A DNA stretch of 64,000 bases from Arthrobacter sp. CDRTa11 (GTDB lineage Bacteria > Actinomycetota > Actinomycetes > Actinomycetales > Micrococcaceae), in contig NZ_CP044532.1 in NCBI RefSeq assembly GCF_026427775.1, positions 372,001-436,000 on the forward strand, written 5' to 3'. A model generated the notes under the pieces. That model made no database searches. It saw only the letters and a list, made by a program, of their open reading frames with translations, and was not told the origin of the DNA. Positions within the stretch are counted from its first letter, which is position 1; every line of letters begins with the position of its first letter. This document shows, in pieces, positions 34,898 to 44,247 of the stretch. The translations under genes were made by a program, and so were the position numbers.

Positions 34898-36130
34898 GTG
34901 ACGACTGTTCAACCTCGGGCCGTGATCACGGGGACGGGTACGCTCAATCCACTCGGGTCCACCGTTGCAGAAACCTGGTCTGCACTGATTGCCGGCCGGT
35001 CAGGCATTGCCGGCATAGACGAGGCCTGGGCTGAGCCTTTGCCCGTCCGGATCGCCGGCCGGGTCGGCACCGACCTCTCAGCACTGCTGACGACGCGGGA
35101 ACTGAAGCGCATGGACCGCTGCGGGCAGCTTGCGGTGCTCGCGGCCAGGGATGCCTGGGCGAAGGCCGGCGCCCCCGAAGTGGATCCGGACCGGTTTGCC
35201 GTGGTCATCGGATCCGGCTATGGCGGCCTGGACACCACCCTGGCCCAGACCCGTGCACTGGACAGCGGCGGTGCACGCCGCGTGTCGCCGCACACCCTGA
35301 CCCGCCTGATGGTGAACGGGCCCTCCGCATGGGTGTCCATCGACCTCGGTGCCCGGGCAGGAGCGCGGACCCCGGTAAGCGCCTGCGCGTCCGGAGCGGA
35401 AGCAATCGCCCAGGGCCTGGAACTGATCAAGGCCGGCGCGGCCGACGTCGTGGTTGCCGGTGGCGTTGATGCCTGCGTCAACGATCTCGTCCTCAGCGGT
35501 TTCTCTCAAATCCGGGCACTGTCTACCCGCAATGACGATCCGGAGGGCGCGTCCAGGCCATTCGACCGTGACCGGGACGGCTTTGTCCTGGCGGAGGGTG
35601 CGGGGATCCTGGTCCTGGAAAGCGAGGAGCATGCACGGGCGCGTGGTGCGCACGTACTGGGGGCGGTGGCAGGTGCTGCCGTAACGTCCGATGCGGGCGA
35701 CATCGTGGCAGCGGACCCTGCCATGCAGCGGCGCGTGATGGAGAAGGCCCTGGCTATGGCCGGGCTCAGGGGTGCGGACATCAGCTTTGTGCATGCCCAC
35801 GCCACGTCCACGCCGGTGGGGGACCGCCTGGAGGCCCAGGCAATTGGCGCCGTTCTCGGTTCTACGGTTCCCGTCACGTCAACAAAGTCCCTGACCGGCC
35901 ACCTCCTGGGCGGTGCCGGCGCTCTGGGGGCCATCGTCGTCATCGAAGCGCTGCGGAGTGGAGACCTTCCCGGAACGTATAACGTAGGCAGCCTGGATCC
36001 GGAGGTGGACCTCAACATCATCACCGGGACAGCACGCTGGGGCGGTGAACCCGAAAGTGGCGGGGCGGGGATGGTCAACGCTTTCGGCTTCGGCGGTCAC
36101 AGCGCCTCGTTGGTGATCACCCGGGGGTAG
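34898..36130 (+). CDS. Beta-ketoacyl-ACP synthase family protein (FabF-like)
   Basis: A 410-residue thiolase-fold condensing enzyme with the Cys-His-His set: SACASGAEA (nucleophile Cys), HAHATSTPVGD and KSLTGHLLGGAGA, plus NAFGFGGHSASLV at the end. The primary fatty acid synthase genes are not nearby, so this may be a secondary KAS II for a specialised acyl product or for membrane tuning. It starts with GTG 6 bases after prfC and is probably cotranscribed with it. Confidence 0.85.
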   Translation: MTTVQPRAVITGTGTLNPLGSTVAETWSALIAGRSGIAGIDEAWAEPLPVRIAGRVGTDLSALLTTRELKRMDRCGQLAVLAARDAWAKAGAPEVDPDRFAVVIGSGYGGLDTTLAQTRALDSGGARRVSPHTLTRLMVNGPSAWVSIDLGARAGARTPVSACASGAEAIAQGLELIKAGAADVVVAGGVDACVNDLVLSGFSQIRALSTRNDDPEGASRPFDRDRDGFVLAEGAGILVLESEEHARARGAHVLGAVAGAAVTSDAGDIVAADPAMQRRVMEKALAMAGLRGADISFVHAHATSTPVGDRLEAQAIGAVLGSTVPVTSTKSLTGHLLGGAGALGAIVVIEALRSGDLPGTYNVGSLDPEVDLNIITGTARWGGEPESGGAGMVNAFGFGGHSASLVITRG

Positions 36131-36199
36131 CCCCCAGCCCTGCACGTAATCCGCCGTCGGAGGCGCTTCAGACTTACATACTGCGCTGGAACTGGAGGT

Positions 36200-36490
36200 T
36201 TAGCTTCCTCTGGTTCGGGCAAGGCGTGCGATCTCCCGTGAAACAGCTTCAAGCCTGTCGGCCCGCGTAGCCGGATTAGTCCTCTGACCCTTCAGTTTGG
36301 CGCTGGAAGAAGGATGCGAAGACAACGACCTGTGTGGGCGGACCGGCTGTTTCCCAGGGTCAAGGTCTGGAGCAAAGAGGGGATCGTGGAAGACCAGCTC
36401 TGGTCCTTTCGGCTGGGGAGTAGCGGTTGGCAACGTTCCAGGGCTGTTCCGAAGCTGTTCCCGAAAAGTGTTGGACGCTGCCTCTTTCAC
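36200..36490 (-). CDS. Hypothetical protein (96 aa)
   Basis: A polar, Pro/Ser-rich protein with a helical, basic C-terminus (RADRLEAVSREIARLARTRGS). GTG 36490 overlaps the stop of the upstream small membrane gene in a GTGA arrangement, which supports translation as a coupled second gene. No family recognised; a spurious frame cannot be excluded. Confidence 0.45.
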   Translation of the reverse strand: MKEAASNTFREQLRNSPGTLPTATPQPKGPELVFHDPLFAPDLDPGKQPVRPHRSLSSHPSSSAKLKGQRTNPATRADRLEAVSREIARLARTRGS

Positions 36491-36684
36491 CGGAACACGC
36501 CCCACTGGATATGAACGGCAAGGAGGACGGAGCCCAGTGCAATGGTTCCGGCGCAGATTTGCACACCCCAGCGATCTGTGAATCTCCTGAGACGCTTTGC
36601 ACCTGCAGCGGGCTGCGGGATGTATACGACGGCGCTGAGGCTGGTCAGGAGTGCTGCTGCGATAAGCACAATCAGGATGACCAT
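36487..36684 (-). CDS. Small two-helix membrane protein (65 aa)
   Basis: MVILIVLIAAALLTSLSAVVYIPQ forms an N-terminal membrane helix and a second hydrophobic segment is near residues 44-60 (ICAGTIALGSVLLAVHIQW), with a basic loop between them. Function unknown. First gene of a possible coupled pair with the 96-residue protein. Confidence 0.55.
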   Translation of the reverse strand: MVILIVLIAAALLTSLSAVVYIPQPAAGAKRLRRFTDRWGVQICAGTIALGSVLLAVHIQWGVFR

Positions 36685-36744
36685 GATGCTCCAGGGATGA
36701 GAAATCCGGGCAGGCGCCTGCAGTCAGTTACTCCGCAGGAATTC

Positions 36745-37014
36745 CTAGCGGGCATGGCTGCTGTCAGAAAGCTTGAGGTCGCAGTCGTCCTCAATATGGA
36801 ACAGCCGGCGATCACCGACTTTGTCCGTTACCCAGATGGTTCGGCCATCGTCGGTCCGATCATCTACTAATCCTCTGTAGCTCTCCACGCCACGCTGGCT
36901 AAGGGTGACGGCGTCGCCGCGCTGGAGGCAGCCCGTCCACGCAGATTTACCATAGCTTTGCACCATTGCTCTTGCCCTTTCGGTCCGCCACCGGGACGTC
37001 AGCGGCCCGGACAC
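36745..37014 (-). CDS. Small protein, paralogue of the 58021-58224 gene
   Basis: About 89 residues if GTG 37014 (preceded by GGAGGAGAG) is the start; ATG 36966 and TTG 37056 are alternatives, the latter unlikely because it sits in an operator. The core RGDAVTLSQRGVESYRGLVDD...DGRTIWVTDK..GDRR aligns with GDRVVFETDGFGGAGIVDD..PDGSVIWVWTDDGMGRR of the gene at 58021. It is a small beta-rich domain of unknown role. A GntR-type operator lies just upstream. Confidence 0.6.
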   Translation of the reverse strand: MSGPLTSRWRTERARAMVQSYGKSAWTGCLQRGDAVTLSQRGVESYRGLVDDRTDDGRTIWVTDKVGDRRLFHIEDDCDLKLSDSSHAR

Positions 37015-37034
37015 AACGAAAATCTCTCCTCCAA

Positions 37035-37067
37035 GGCTATCGTCAATTGTTGACAATTGCTATAGCC
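37035..37067. promoter_or_regulatory. GntR-type operator 1
   Basis: ATTGTTGACAAT at 37046-37057 lies inside the larger near-palindrome CAATTGTTGACAATTG (37044-37059), flanked by GGCTAT (37035-37040) and ATAGCC (37062-37067). The T-GT-N2-AC-A form matches sites of FadR/FCD-type GntR regulators. It is just upstream of the small gene 36745-37014. Five related sites occur elsewhere in the island. Confidence 0.65.
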
Positions 37068-37139
37068 GGCTTGGGAGGGCCACTGGACCATTCACGTGGG
37101 CGTGGCAAAGCCTGCCGCTGTCTCTGTTGAGCCAACCGG

Positions 37140-37174
37140 AAGGAGCCCTCGGTCCAGCTGACCGGGGGCTCCTT
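37140..37174 (-). terminator. Terminator downstream of the first GntR gene
   Basis: AAGGAGCCCTCGGT (37140-37153) and ACCGGGGGCTCCTT (37161-37174) pair with one mismatch around a 7-base loop, 46 bases after the GntR stop. Confidence 0.75.
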
Positions 37175-37219
37175 CAGGCGGTGGGCAGCCTGCCGCGCAT
37201 GAGCTGCCCGGTGAACTAT

Positions 37220-37912
37220 TTAGGCGGTAACCGCCTTCCCGTTCCGCGGAGCCGTGAGATCGTTCACTGCCGTTTGCATATGCTGCTCGATGGCTTTATG
37301 GAGCTCTTCCCGGTCTCCGGCCTCGAGCAGATCCAGCAGGTTCTGGTGCTCCTGGACAAGGGCGTCTATCCGCGGGTAGGAGACAGCCAGGTTCAGGATG
37401 CACATCCTGGATTCGGCCGCGAGGGTTTCGTAGATCCGGATCAGGCGGGTGTTGGCCGCCCCGGCCACAAAGGTGGTGTGGAACTGCATATCGAGCCGTG
37501 CAATGGCCTGCCAGTCCGAGACAGCAACCTGCTTAGCCATGTCACTGATGACGGCCTTCAGAGCCTGGCAGGTGTCCTTGATCTGCTCCTGCCCGGCATC
37601 AAGCAGCGCGTTTGCGGCTGTTGATTCCATAGCCTGGCGGACTGCATAGATCTCCCTCACGTCGTCGTCTGAAAGCTCCAGGACAAACACTCCGCGGTTG
37701 CGGTGGCTGACCAGGATCCCCTCCTGGGACAGCCGCTGCAACGCCTCACGGACCGGGCCTCTGGACGTGCGCAGCTGACCTGCCAGGACAGATTCATTGA
37801 TCTGCTCTCCCGGACGGAAAATCCCCTGGACGATTTGTTCCCGCAGCTGATCGGCGATCAGCTGCGCCGTGGGTCTTCCCTCCAGCGTAAATAGTCCTTC
37901 CGGTGCCGCCAT
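37220..37912 (-). CDS. GntR family regulator, FCD type, copy 1
   Basis: A 230-residue DNA-binding protein with winged-helix HTH (QLIADQLREQIVQGIFRPGE, LRTSRGPVREALQRLSQEGIL, RGVFV) and a helical FCD effector domain from about residue 90 with metal/ligand-type residues D.Q.H (MQFHTTFVAGA). Closely similar to copy 2 at 41974-42666 with the same length. It ends the first ABC-oxidase cassette and is a candidate regulator of the ATTGTTGACAAT sites. Confidence 0.9.
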   Translation of the reverse strand: MAAPEGLFTLEGRPTAQLIADQLREQIVQGIFRPGEQINESVLAGQLRTSRGPVREALQRLSQEGILVSHRNRGVFVLELSDDDVREIYAVRQAMESTAANALLDAGQEQIKDTCQALKAVISDMAKQVAVSDWQAIARLDMQFHTTFVAGAANTRLIRIYETLAAESRMCILNLAVSYPRIDALVQEHQNLLDLLEAGDREELHKAIEQHMQTAVNDLTAPRNGKAVTA

Positions 37913-38032
37913 TGCTGTTCCCTCACTTCACTCTTGGGTTTATTGCGCTTCTTAGAGATTATTGGACTCTGAACCCTGGGACGACATTGGGCGCGAGGTC
38001 CCTGGCGAACTCCCCTTTCTTTAATTGCCGCA

Positions 38033-39166
38033 TTAGATGCCTTTGAAGCGTTGGGGTCGGACGAAGTCCAGGCCTTCGATGGTGCCTTTGCCGAGGGCTT
38101 CGTGTGCGGCGATCTGGCCGTAGCCGCTGGCATTTTTGAAGCCGCCGCCGGAAAATCCTGTGGCGCAGTAGATCCTGCTGTCATCCGTCACCGGGCCAAG
38201 CAGGGGATGGCTATCGCTCGTGAAGAGGTCCGGGAAGGCGTCGGAGCGGACGATGTTGGGGAACAGGCCCGGGAAGAACTCTCTGACGGTCTCGGTCGTT
38301 TCCGTGATTTCTCCGGCGGTAAGTTCCCGGGGGACTGAATCCGCCTGCGGGGTTGGAGCCCCCCGTCCGTCCAAAGTTGCCTTCACTGTGACGCCGTCGA
38401 CGGCGGGCGCCCCATACATGGACCGGTCCCCGGAGATTCGAATGAATATAGGGAACCGCTCCGGCGAAAATTCTGCCGGATCACGCGCCACGAACCACGT
38501 GAGATAGATGCGATAGGGCTTTGTGGCACTTTGCAGGTAGTTGGGCATGAGGCGTTGGGACCAGCCGCCGGAGGAGATGATGACGTTCTCGAAGGTCCAG
38601 GACTTCTCGCCGGAGGTGATGTGGACGCCGTCGGTGGTTTCGGTGATGGCGTCGATGGGGGTGTTGCTGTGGATGGTTGCGCCGTTGGTTTGGGCGGCGG
38701 TGATGGCGGCCGTGACGGCGCGGTCGGTGCGCAGGGCACCGGCGTGGGGGTCGTAGACGGCGATGTCGTCCGGGCGGAGGTTGTGCTGGGGGTAGCGTTG
38801 GGCCATTTGTTCGCGGCTGAGGATTTCGTGCTCGGCCCCGGTTTGTTGGGTGGTTTCCAGGAGGGCTGACAGGTAGGGGCCGTTTTTGGTGCCGATGGAG
38901 AGTCCGCCGGTGTGGGTGAGGATGTTTTGGCCGGTTTCGGCTTCGAGTTCGGCCCAGAGGTCCTGTGAGCGTTTCAGGATGGGGTAGAGGCTGGGGTTGC
39001 CGCGGTAGATCATGCGGAAGAGCCGGGTGTCCCCGCCCACGGCGCTGCGGCCGTGGGCGGGGGTGTGTGCTTCGAAGCCGGCCACGTTTTCGGACAGACG
39101 GGAGGCTTGCCAGAGGGCCATGGAGCCGATGCTGCCCAGTCCGATGACGGCGAGTTTTCCGTCCAT
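38033..39166 (-). CDS. Sarcosine oxidase/N-methyl amino acid oxidase-like FAD enzyme, copy 1
   Basis: A 377-residue DAO-family flavoenzyme with dinucleotide motif VIGLGSIGSMALWQ, the HGRSAVGGDTRLFRMIY substrate loop and C-terminal CATGFSGGGFKNASGYG. Related to monomeric sarcosine oxidase and N-methyltryptophan oxidase, which oxidise secondary amines to formaldehyde plus amine. The Cys that attaches FAD in MSOX (in the segment before TPD) appears replaced: LFTSDSHPLLG. It starts 3 bases after the ABC ATPase stop, so the substrate is presumably what that importer brings in. Confidence 0.85.
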   Translation of the reverse strand: MDGKLAVIGLGSIGSMALWQASRLSENVAGFEAHTPAHGRSAVGGDTRLFRMIYRGNPSLYPILKRSQDLWAELEAETGQNILTHTGGLSIGTKNGPYLSALLETTQQTGAEHEILSREQMAQRYPQHNLRPDDIAVYDPHAGALRTDRAVTAAITAAQTNGATIHSNTPIDAITETTDGVHITSGEKSWTFENVIISSGGWSQRLMPNYLQSATKPYRIYLTWFVARDPAEFSPERFPIFIRISGDRSMYGAPAVDGVTVKATLDGRGAPTPQADSVPRELTAGEITETTETVREFFPGLFPNIVRSDAFPDLFTSDSHPLLGPVTDDSRIYCATGFSGGGFKNASGYGQIAAHEALGKGTIEGLDFVRPQRFKGI

Positions 39167-39169
39167 GGC

Positions 39170-39937
39170 CTAGAGGACCTGGTCCAGGAAGGCCTGGGTG
39201 CGGGGTTCTTGGGGGTTGGTGAGGACTTCGCGGGCGTCGCCGCGTTCGATGACGTAGCCGTCGTCCATAAAGATCAGCGAGTCGGCGACTTCGCGGGCGA
39301 AGCCCATTTCGTGGGTGACCAGCACCATGGTCATGCCCTTCTTAGCGAGCTGTTTCATGACTGCCAGGACTTCGCCGACTTTTTCCGGGTCAAGGGCTGA
39401 GGTGGGTTCATCGAAGAGCATGATCTCCGGGTCCATGGCCAGGGACCGGGCGATCGCGACGCGCTGCTGCTGCCCGCCGGAGAGCTGGGCGGGGTAGTAG
39501 TCCCCGAAGCCTGCCAGGCCGACGCTGGCGAGGAGTTCGTGGGCGCGTTTGGCGGCGTGTTTTTTGTCCTGGCCTTTGACCAGGACGGGGCCGGACATGA
39601 TGTTTTCCTGCGCGGTCATGTTGGGGAACAGGTTGAAGGACTGGAAGACCATGCCCACCCTGGTGCGCTGCTCAGCGAGCTTCTTGGGCGGCAGGGCGTG
39701 GTAGGCATGCTCGGTTTCGTAGTAGCCGAAGTCTTCGCCGTTGACTTTCAGGACGCCGGAGTCCACTGTTTCCAGGCCGTTGATGCAGCGCAGGATAGTG
39801 GATTTGCCGGAGCCGCTGGGGCCGATGATGCAGCAGATCTCGCCGCTGGCGATGTCCAGGTCGATGTCTTTGAGGACTGTTTTGGGTCCGAAGGACTTGC
39901 GGATCTTCTGGGCGAGAATGGTGCCGTCGTTGCTCAT
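39170..39937 (-). CDS. Polar amino acid-type ABC transporter ATP-binding protein, copy 1
   Basis: A 255-residue GlnQ/HisP-type ATPase with Walker [10 protein letters not shown], signature [16 protein letters not shown], Walker [14 protein letters not shown] and the switch His in THEMGFA. By eye it differs from copy 2 (46714-47481) at about 13 residues. It overlaps the permease gene by 4 bases. Energises import of an amino acid-like compound. Confidence 0.95.
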   Translation of the reverse strand: MSNDGTILAQKIRKSFGPKTVLKDIDLDIASGEICCIIGPSGSGKSTILRCINGLETVDSGVLKVNGEDFGYYETEHAYHALPPKKLAEQRTRVGMVFQSFNLFPNMTAQENIMSGPVLVKGQDKKHAAKRAHELLASVGLAGFGDYYPAQLSGGQQQRVAIARSLAMDPEIMLFDEPTSALDPEKVGEVLAVMKQLAKKGMTMVLVTHEMGFAREVADSLIFMDDGYVIERGDAREVLTNPQEPRTQAFLDQVL

Positions 39938-40866
39938 CGGGCAGCGCCTTCCGGGTCTGTCAGCACAACGGGTTTCGCTTTTTGGGGAAGCCTGGAGGTT
40001 GAGCGGGAGTATTTCTGTTCGAGCTTGGACTGCGGGTAGCTCAGCAGCAGGGTCATCACCAGGTACCAGAGGCTGGCGACGATCAGCAGCGGGATGGTCT
40101 CGTAGGTGCGGGCGTAGATGAGCTGGGCGCTTTGGAGCAGCTCGGCGACGCCGAGGACGCTGACGAGGGAGGTTTCCTTGAACATGCCGATGACCTGGTT
40201 GCCGGTGGCCGGGATGATCGAGGGCATCGCCTGCGGGATGATGACCTTGCGCATCTTCGTCCCGGCGCTCATGCCCAGGGAGTCTGCTGCTTCGATCTGG
40301 CCCTTGCCGACGGAGGAGAAACCGCCGCGGATGATCTCGGCCATGTAGGCGGCCTCATTGAGCGTCAGGCCGACCAAGGCTGCGGTGATGGGTGCCATCA
40401 GGGCGTTCACGTCGATCGCTGTGCCGATGTCGGTGAACGGGATCCCGATGGACAGGTTCGGATACAGCGCGGCGACGTTGAACCAGAAGATCAGCTGCAC
40501 CAGCACAGGGGTGCCGCGGAAGATGGTGATGTAGACCCCGGCGGTGGCCGCGATCGGCTTGATTTCGGAGGCCCTCATGATGGCCAACGCCAGCCCCAGG
40601 AGCGTTCCCAGGGCCATGCTGGCCACCGTGAGGAAAAGCGTGAGCATCAGCCCGCGCAGGATCGTTTCATGAGTGAAGTACCTCGCCACCACGCCCCACT
40701 TGAAGTTGGGATTGGTGGAAACCGAGATGAGAATGCCCAGGGCCAAAAGGCTGCAAAGGATCCAGGCGGCATATTCGAAGGTGCTGCGCCGCCGAAGCCT
40801 TGGTTTGAGTGCGGAGTCGATCCCCGTCATGGTGTCCTCACTTCTTGGACGAATGGATTTCAGCAC
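39934..40866 (-). CDS. Polar amino acid-type ABC transporter permease, copy 1
   Basis: A 310-residue permease with about five to six membrane helices and the ATPase-contact EAA loop [30 protein letters not shown] single permease gene implies a homodimer. GTG 40866 has GGGAG upstream; ATG 40830 with GAGG is an alternative, giving a start at [12 protein letters not shown]. Strongly similar to copy 2. Confidence 0.92.
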   Translation of the reverse strand: MLKSIRPRSEDTMTGIDSALKPRLRRRSTFEYAAWILCSLLALGILISVSTNPNFKWGVVARYFTHETILRGLMLTLFLTVASMALGTLLGLALAIMRASEIKPIAATAGVYITIFRGTPVLVQLIFWFNVAALYPNLSIGIPFTDIGTAIDVNALMAPITAALVGLTLNEAAYMAEIIRGGFSSVGKGQIEAADSLGMSAGTKMRKVIIPQAMPSIIPATGNQVIGMFKETSLVSVLGVAELLQSAQLIYARTYETIPLLIVASLWYLVMTLLLSYPQSKLEQKYSRSTSRLPQKAKPVVLTDPEGAAR

Positions 40867-40875
40867 GGCGTCTCC

Positions 40876-41796
40876 CTAGTTCAGCTTGGCTTCGGTGATG
40901 GCGCCTGCCTCAAGCCCCCACGTCTCAAGCGACTTTTTGTACTCAGGGCTGTCGAGCACGGACTGAACGGCTGCCTGCAGGGCCGGAGTGAGCGGCGATC
41001 CCTTTTTCAGGGCAACGGCAACCACATGGTCGGAACGGGTGTCCACCTGAGGAGTCAGAATGGTGAAGGTGTTCGGCTGCTGGTCGGCTGCCCAGACCAG
41101 CGAGGCAGAGTCGTAAAGAACGCCGTCAACGCGTTTGGAGTGCAGCTGGGTCAGGGCCTCCTGGACGTTCGGAAGAGTCACACCGTTGATGGCGGGCTTG
41201 CCCTTTTCCGTGCAGGTCCAGTTCGAGACGTTCGGCAGGTGCTTCAGCTGGGCATTCGAGCCTTTCGTTACGGCGATGTTCCTGCCGCACATGTCATCGT
41301 TGCTGATGTTGAGCGGATTTCCTGCGCTCACGGCAAGGGAAAGCCCTCCATTGAAGTAATCGATCATGTCCAGCACCTGGAGACGCTCGGCGGTGGGGGA
41401 CATGGTGGTGGCGGTGAAGTCATACCGGCCGCCGTCGATCCCTGGAATGATCGTGTCGAAGGCAGTGTTCTCGAACTTCAGCTTCAGGCCAAGCTTCTTG
41501 GCAATGAGCCGTGCCATATCCGGATTAAGGCCAATCGGGGTGCTGTTGTCATCAGCCAGGAACGTGGTGGGTGGGTAGTGCAGATCCATCGCCACCGTGA
41601 TTTCGCCCTTGTCCTTATAGGACTGCGGCAACAACTTCACGGCAGCTTCATCGGGCTGGACGCCCTCGGAGATGTCAGCCGTATTCGACGTCTTGGATCC
41701 GTCATTACCTGAATCTTCACCGGGACTGGTCCCGCACGCGGTTAAGGCCAGTATGACCGCTAACCCTGCAGCGGCAGCCTGAACCCTGGTTCTCAT
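40876..41796 (-). CDS. ABC transporter substrate-binding lipoprotein, copy 1
   Basis: A 306-residue family-3 solute-binding protein. ATG 41796 gives the lipoprotein signal MRTRVQAAAAGLAVILALTAC; upstream in-frame codons do not look like signal. The mature part has VAMDLHYPPTTFLADDNSTPIGLNPDMARLIAKKLGLKLK, typical of polar amino acid/polyamine-like ligand binders. It heads the first cassette and has a GntR-type site about 72 bases upstream. Confidence 0.93.
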   Translation of the reverse strand: MRTRVQAAAAGLAVILALTACGTSPGEDSGNDGSKTSNTADISEGVQPDEAAVKLLPQSYKDKGEITVAMDLHYPPTTFLADDNSTPIGLNPDMARLIAKKLGLKLKFENTAFDTIIPGIDGGRYDFTATTMSPTAERLQVLDMIDYFNGGLSLAVSAGNPLNISNDDMCGRNIAVTKGSNAQLKHLPNVSNWTCTEKGKPAINGVTLPNVQEALTQLHSKRVDGVLYDSASLVWAADQQPNTFTILTPQVDTRSDHVVAVALKKGSPLTPALQAAVQSVLDSPEYKKSLETWGLEAGAITEAKLN

Positions 41797-41867
41797 TTTC
41801 GTCGCTGTCTCCTTCCAAACCTTCCGGCCGGATCCCTTCACCTACAATGCAACCACCCTTGTCGCAG

Positions 41868-41879
41868 ATCGTCGACAAT
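41868..41879. promoter_or_regulatory. GntR-type operator 2 (upstream of SBP copy 1)
   Basis: ATCGTCGACAAT matches ATTGTTGACAAT at 10 of 12 bases. The surrounding ACAATGCAAC at 41844-41853 is also shared with the copy-2 promoter (49464-49473), supporting common ancestry of the two SBP promoters. Confidence 0.5.
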
Positions 41880-41973
41880 TCACAGCGAAAAACTTTGAGG
41901 GGATATGGAAAAGGAAAGGCCAGATCCAATGGATCTGACCTTTCCTTTCGAAAGTGTTGCATGTGGAGGCACT

Positions 41974-42666
41974 TCAGGCGGTGACGTCGCTCGCTTTGCC
42001 TGATGCAGTGAGATCGTCCACGGCCGTTTCCAGGTGGCGTTTGATGGCTTTGTGGAGTGCTTCCTTGTCTCCGGCCTCGAGCAGATCCAGCAGGATCTGG
42101 TGTTCCTGGACCAGGACGTCTATCCGCGGGTAGGCGACGGCCAGGTTGAGGATGCACATCCTGGATTCGGCTGCGAGGGTTTCGTAGATCCGGATCAGGC
42201 GTGTGTTGCCTGCCCCGGCCACGAAGGAGGTGTGGAATTCCATATCGAGCCGGGCAATTGCCTGCCAGTCCGACGCGGCAACCTGCTTGGCCATCTCACT
42301 GATGATGGCTTTCAAGGCCTGGCAGGTGTCCTTGACCTGCTGCTGGCCGGCATCGAGCAGCGCGTCAGCGGCAGTCGATTCCACTGCCTGGCGAACTGCA
42401 TAGATCTCAATGATGTCATCGGTAGCGAGCTCAAGGACGAAGACGCCCCTGTTGCGGCGGCTGACCAGAATCCCCTCCTGGCACAGCCGCTGCAACGCCT
42501 CGCGGACCGGGCCCCTGGATGTGTGTAGCTGGCTTGCCAGGACAGATTCGTTGATCTGGTCTCCCGGACGGAACGTGCCCTGAACAATTTGTTCACGCAG
42601 CTGATCGGCGATCAGCTGCGCCGTAGGCCTTCCCTCCAGTGCAAAGAGCCCTTCCGGTGTCGCCAT
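41974..42666 (-). CDS. GntR family regulator, FCD type, copy 2
   Basis: A 230-residue paralogue of the regulator at 37220-37912, with the same HTH (LHTSRGPVREALQRLCQEGIL) and FCD domain (MEFHTSFVAGAGNTRL). ATG 42666 has GAGGGGG at good spacing, favoured over the start 8 codons upstream. It follows the SSADH gene with 46 bases between. Two near-identical regulators could bind the same sites and cross-regulate or form heterodimers. Confidence 0.9.
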   Translation of the reverse strand: MATPEGLFALEGRPTAQLIADQLREQIVQGTFRPGDQINESVLASQLHTSRGPVREALQRLCQEGILVSRRNRGVFVLELATDDIIEIYAVRQAVESTAADALLDAGQQQVKDTCQALKAIISEMAKQVAASDWQAIARLDMEFHTSFVAGAGNTRLIRIYETLAAESRMCILNLAVAYPRIDVLVQEHQILLDLLEAGDKEALHKAIKRHLETAVDDLTASGKASDVTA

Positions 42667-42712
42667 GGATGTCCCCCTCATTTCCTTCATTGCATTGCTT
42701 ACTGCATATTTC

Positions 42713-44167
42713 TTAGATGGCTATTGCGGTGTATTTGTACTCGAGGAATTCTTCGATGCCGATTTTGCCGCCTTCGCGGCCCAGGCCGGATTGCTTGATG
42801 CCGCCGAAGGGTGCTATCGGGTTGGAGACCAGGCCGGTGTTGATGCCCACCATGCCTACTTCGAGTTCCTGGGAGAAGCGCAGGGCTTTGGCCATGTTTT
42901 CGGTGAAGACGTAGCCCACCAGGCCCCATTCGGTGTCGTTGGCTGCATGCAGCACTTCATCCTCGCTGTCGAACGTGGTGATGGCGGCCACCGGGCCGAA
43001 GATCTCGTTGTTCATCAGGTCCGCGTCCAGGGTCACGTCGGTCAGGACGGTGGGGGTGTAGAAGTAGCCAGGGCCTTCCGGGCGGTTTCCGCCGGTCAGG
43101 ACCCGTGCGCCCTTGGCGACGGCGTCGGCGACGAGGCTTTCGACCTTGTCCAGGCCCTTTTGCTCGATCAGGGGGCCCACGTCGGTTCCGGCCAGGGCGC
43201 CGTTGCCGACCTGGAGTTCGGACATTTTCTTGGCGAACTTCTCGGAGAATTCGGCCAGCACTGAGCGGTGGACGAAGAAGCGGTTGGCGGCGGTGCAGGC
43301 TTCGCCCATGTTCCGCATTTTGGCTTTCATGGCCCCGTCGACGGCCTTTTCGATGTCGGCGTCGGCCAGGACGATAAAGGGGGCGTTGCCGCCCAGTTCC
43401 ATCGAGGAGCGCATGACGTTCTCGGATGCCTGGCGCAGCAGGATTTTGCCGACGCCGGTGGAGCCGGTGAAGCTGATCTTGCGGGCGATGCCGCTGCTGG
43501 TCCAGTTCTCCACCACGGGGGCGGCGCTGGCGGTGGTGACGACGTTCAGGACCCCGTCGGGCAGGCCTGCCTGCTGGAAGATGTCCACCAGGGCCAGGGA
43601 GGTCAGCGGGGTCAGTTCCGCGGGTTTGAAGACCATGGTGCAGCCGGCGGCGACGGCGGGGGCGATCTTGCGGGCGCCCATGGCCAGCGGGAAGTTCCAC
43701 GGCGTGACCAGCACGGAAGGGCCGACGGGCTCCTTGGTGATCATGATCCGGGTGTTGCCGTCCACCGAGGTGGTCTGGTCCCCGCCGATGCGGACGGCTT
43801 CTTCGGAGAACCAGCGCAGCATCTCGGCACCGTAGGCTACCTCGCCCTTGGCTTCGGCGAGGGGTTTGCCCATCTCCGCGGTCATGATCGCGGCGAGCCG
43901 GTCGGTGTTGGCGATGACCAGCTCGAAGGCCCGGCGCAGGATGTCTGCCCGTTCCCGCGGGGTGGACTTGCCCCAGGCTGCCTGGGCCCGCCCGGCGGCC
44001 TGGATGGCCAGGGCTGCATCCTCGGGTCCGCCGTCGGCGACGTGGGCGATGATTTCATTCGTTGCCGGGTTTTCCACGGCGAACGTGGCGCCGTTGGAGG
44101 CCTTCCGCCAGGCACCGTCGATGAACAAGTCAGTATGAAGAGTGGTGGGATCAAAGGAAAGACTCAT
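42713..44167 (-). CDS. gabD: NAD(P)-dependent succinate-semialdehyde dehydrogenase
   Basis: Oxidises succinate semialdehyde to succinate. The 484-residue ALDH has VLVTPWNFPLAMGARKIAPAVAAGCTMVFKPAE, catalytic Glu in MELGGNAPF and Cys in GEACTAANR, and closes KQSGLGREGGKIGIEEFLEYKY as in GabD. It follows the aminotransferase gene, together giving the GABA shunt end of the pathway. Confidence 0.9.
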   Translation of the reverse strand: MSLSFDPTTLHTDLFIDGAWRKASNGATFAVENPATNEIIAHVADGGPEDAALAIQAAGRAQAAWGKSTPRERADILRRAFELVIANTDRLAAIMTAEMGKPLAEAKGEVAYGAEMLRWFSEEAVRIGGDQTTSVDGNTRIMITKEPVGPSVLVTPWNFPLAMGARKIAPAVAAGCTMVFKPAELTPLTSLALVDIFQQAGLPDGVLNVVTTASAAPVVENWTSSGIARKISFTGSTGVGKILLRQASENVMRSSMELGGNAPFIVLADADIEKAVDGAMKAKMRNMGEACTAANRFFVHRSVLAEFSEKFAKKMSELQVGNGALAGTDVGPLIEQKGLDKVESLVADAVAKGARVLTGGNRPEGPGYFYTPTVLTDVTLDADLMNNEIFGPVAAITTFDSEDEVLHAANDTEWGLVGYVFTENMAKALRFSQELEVGMVGINTGLVSNPIAPFGGIKQSGLGREGGKIGIEEFLEYKYTAIAI

Positions 44168-44247
44168 GTCACGCTTTCAGTGTCGTGGGGAAGGTTCGCC
44201 GGGGCGGTGGGGTTCCGCCCCGGCGAAGTCCATTGCCTTGGGTTGAG

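Noticed and set aside
40132..41712. 526-codon plus-strand frame opposite the permease and binding protein
   Set aside because: Antisense to two convincing ABC transporter genes; no protein-like motifs.
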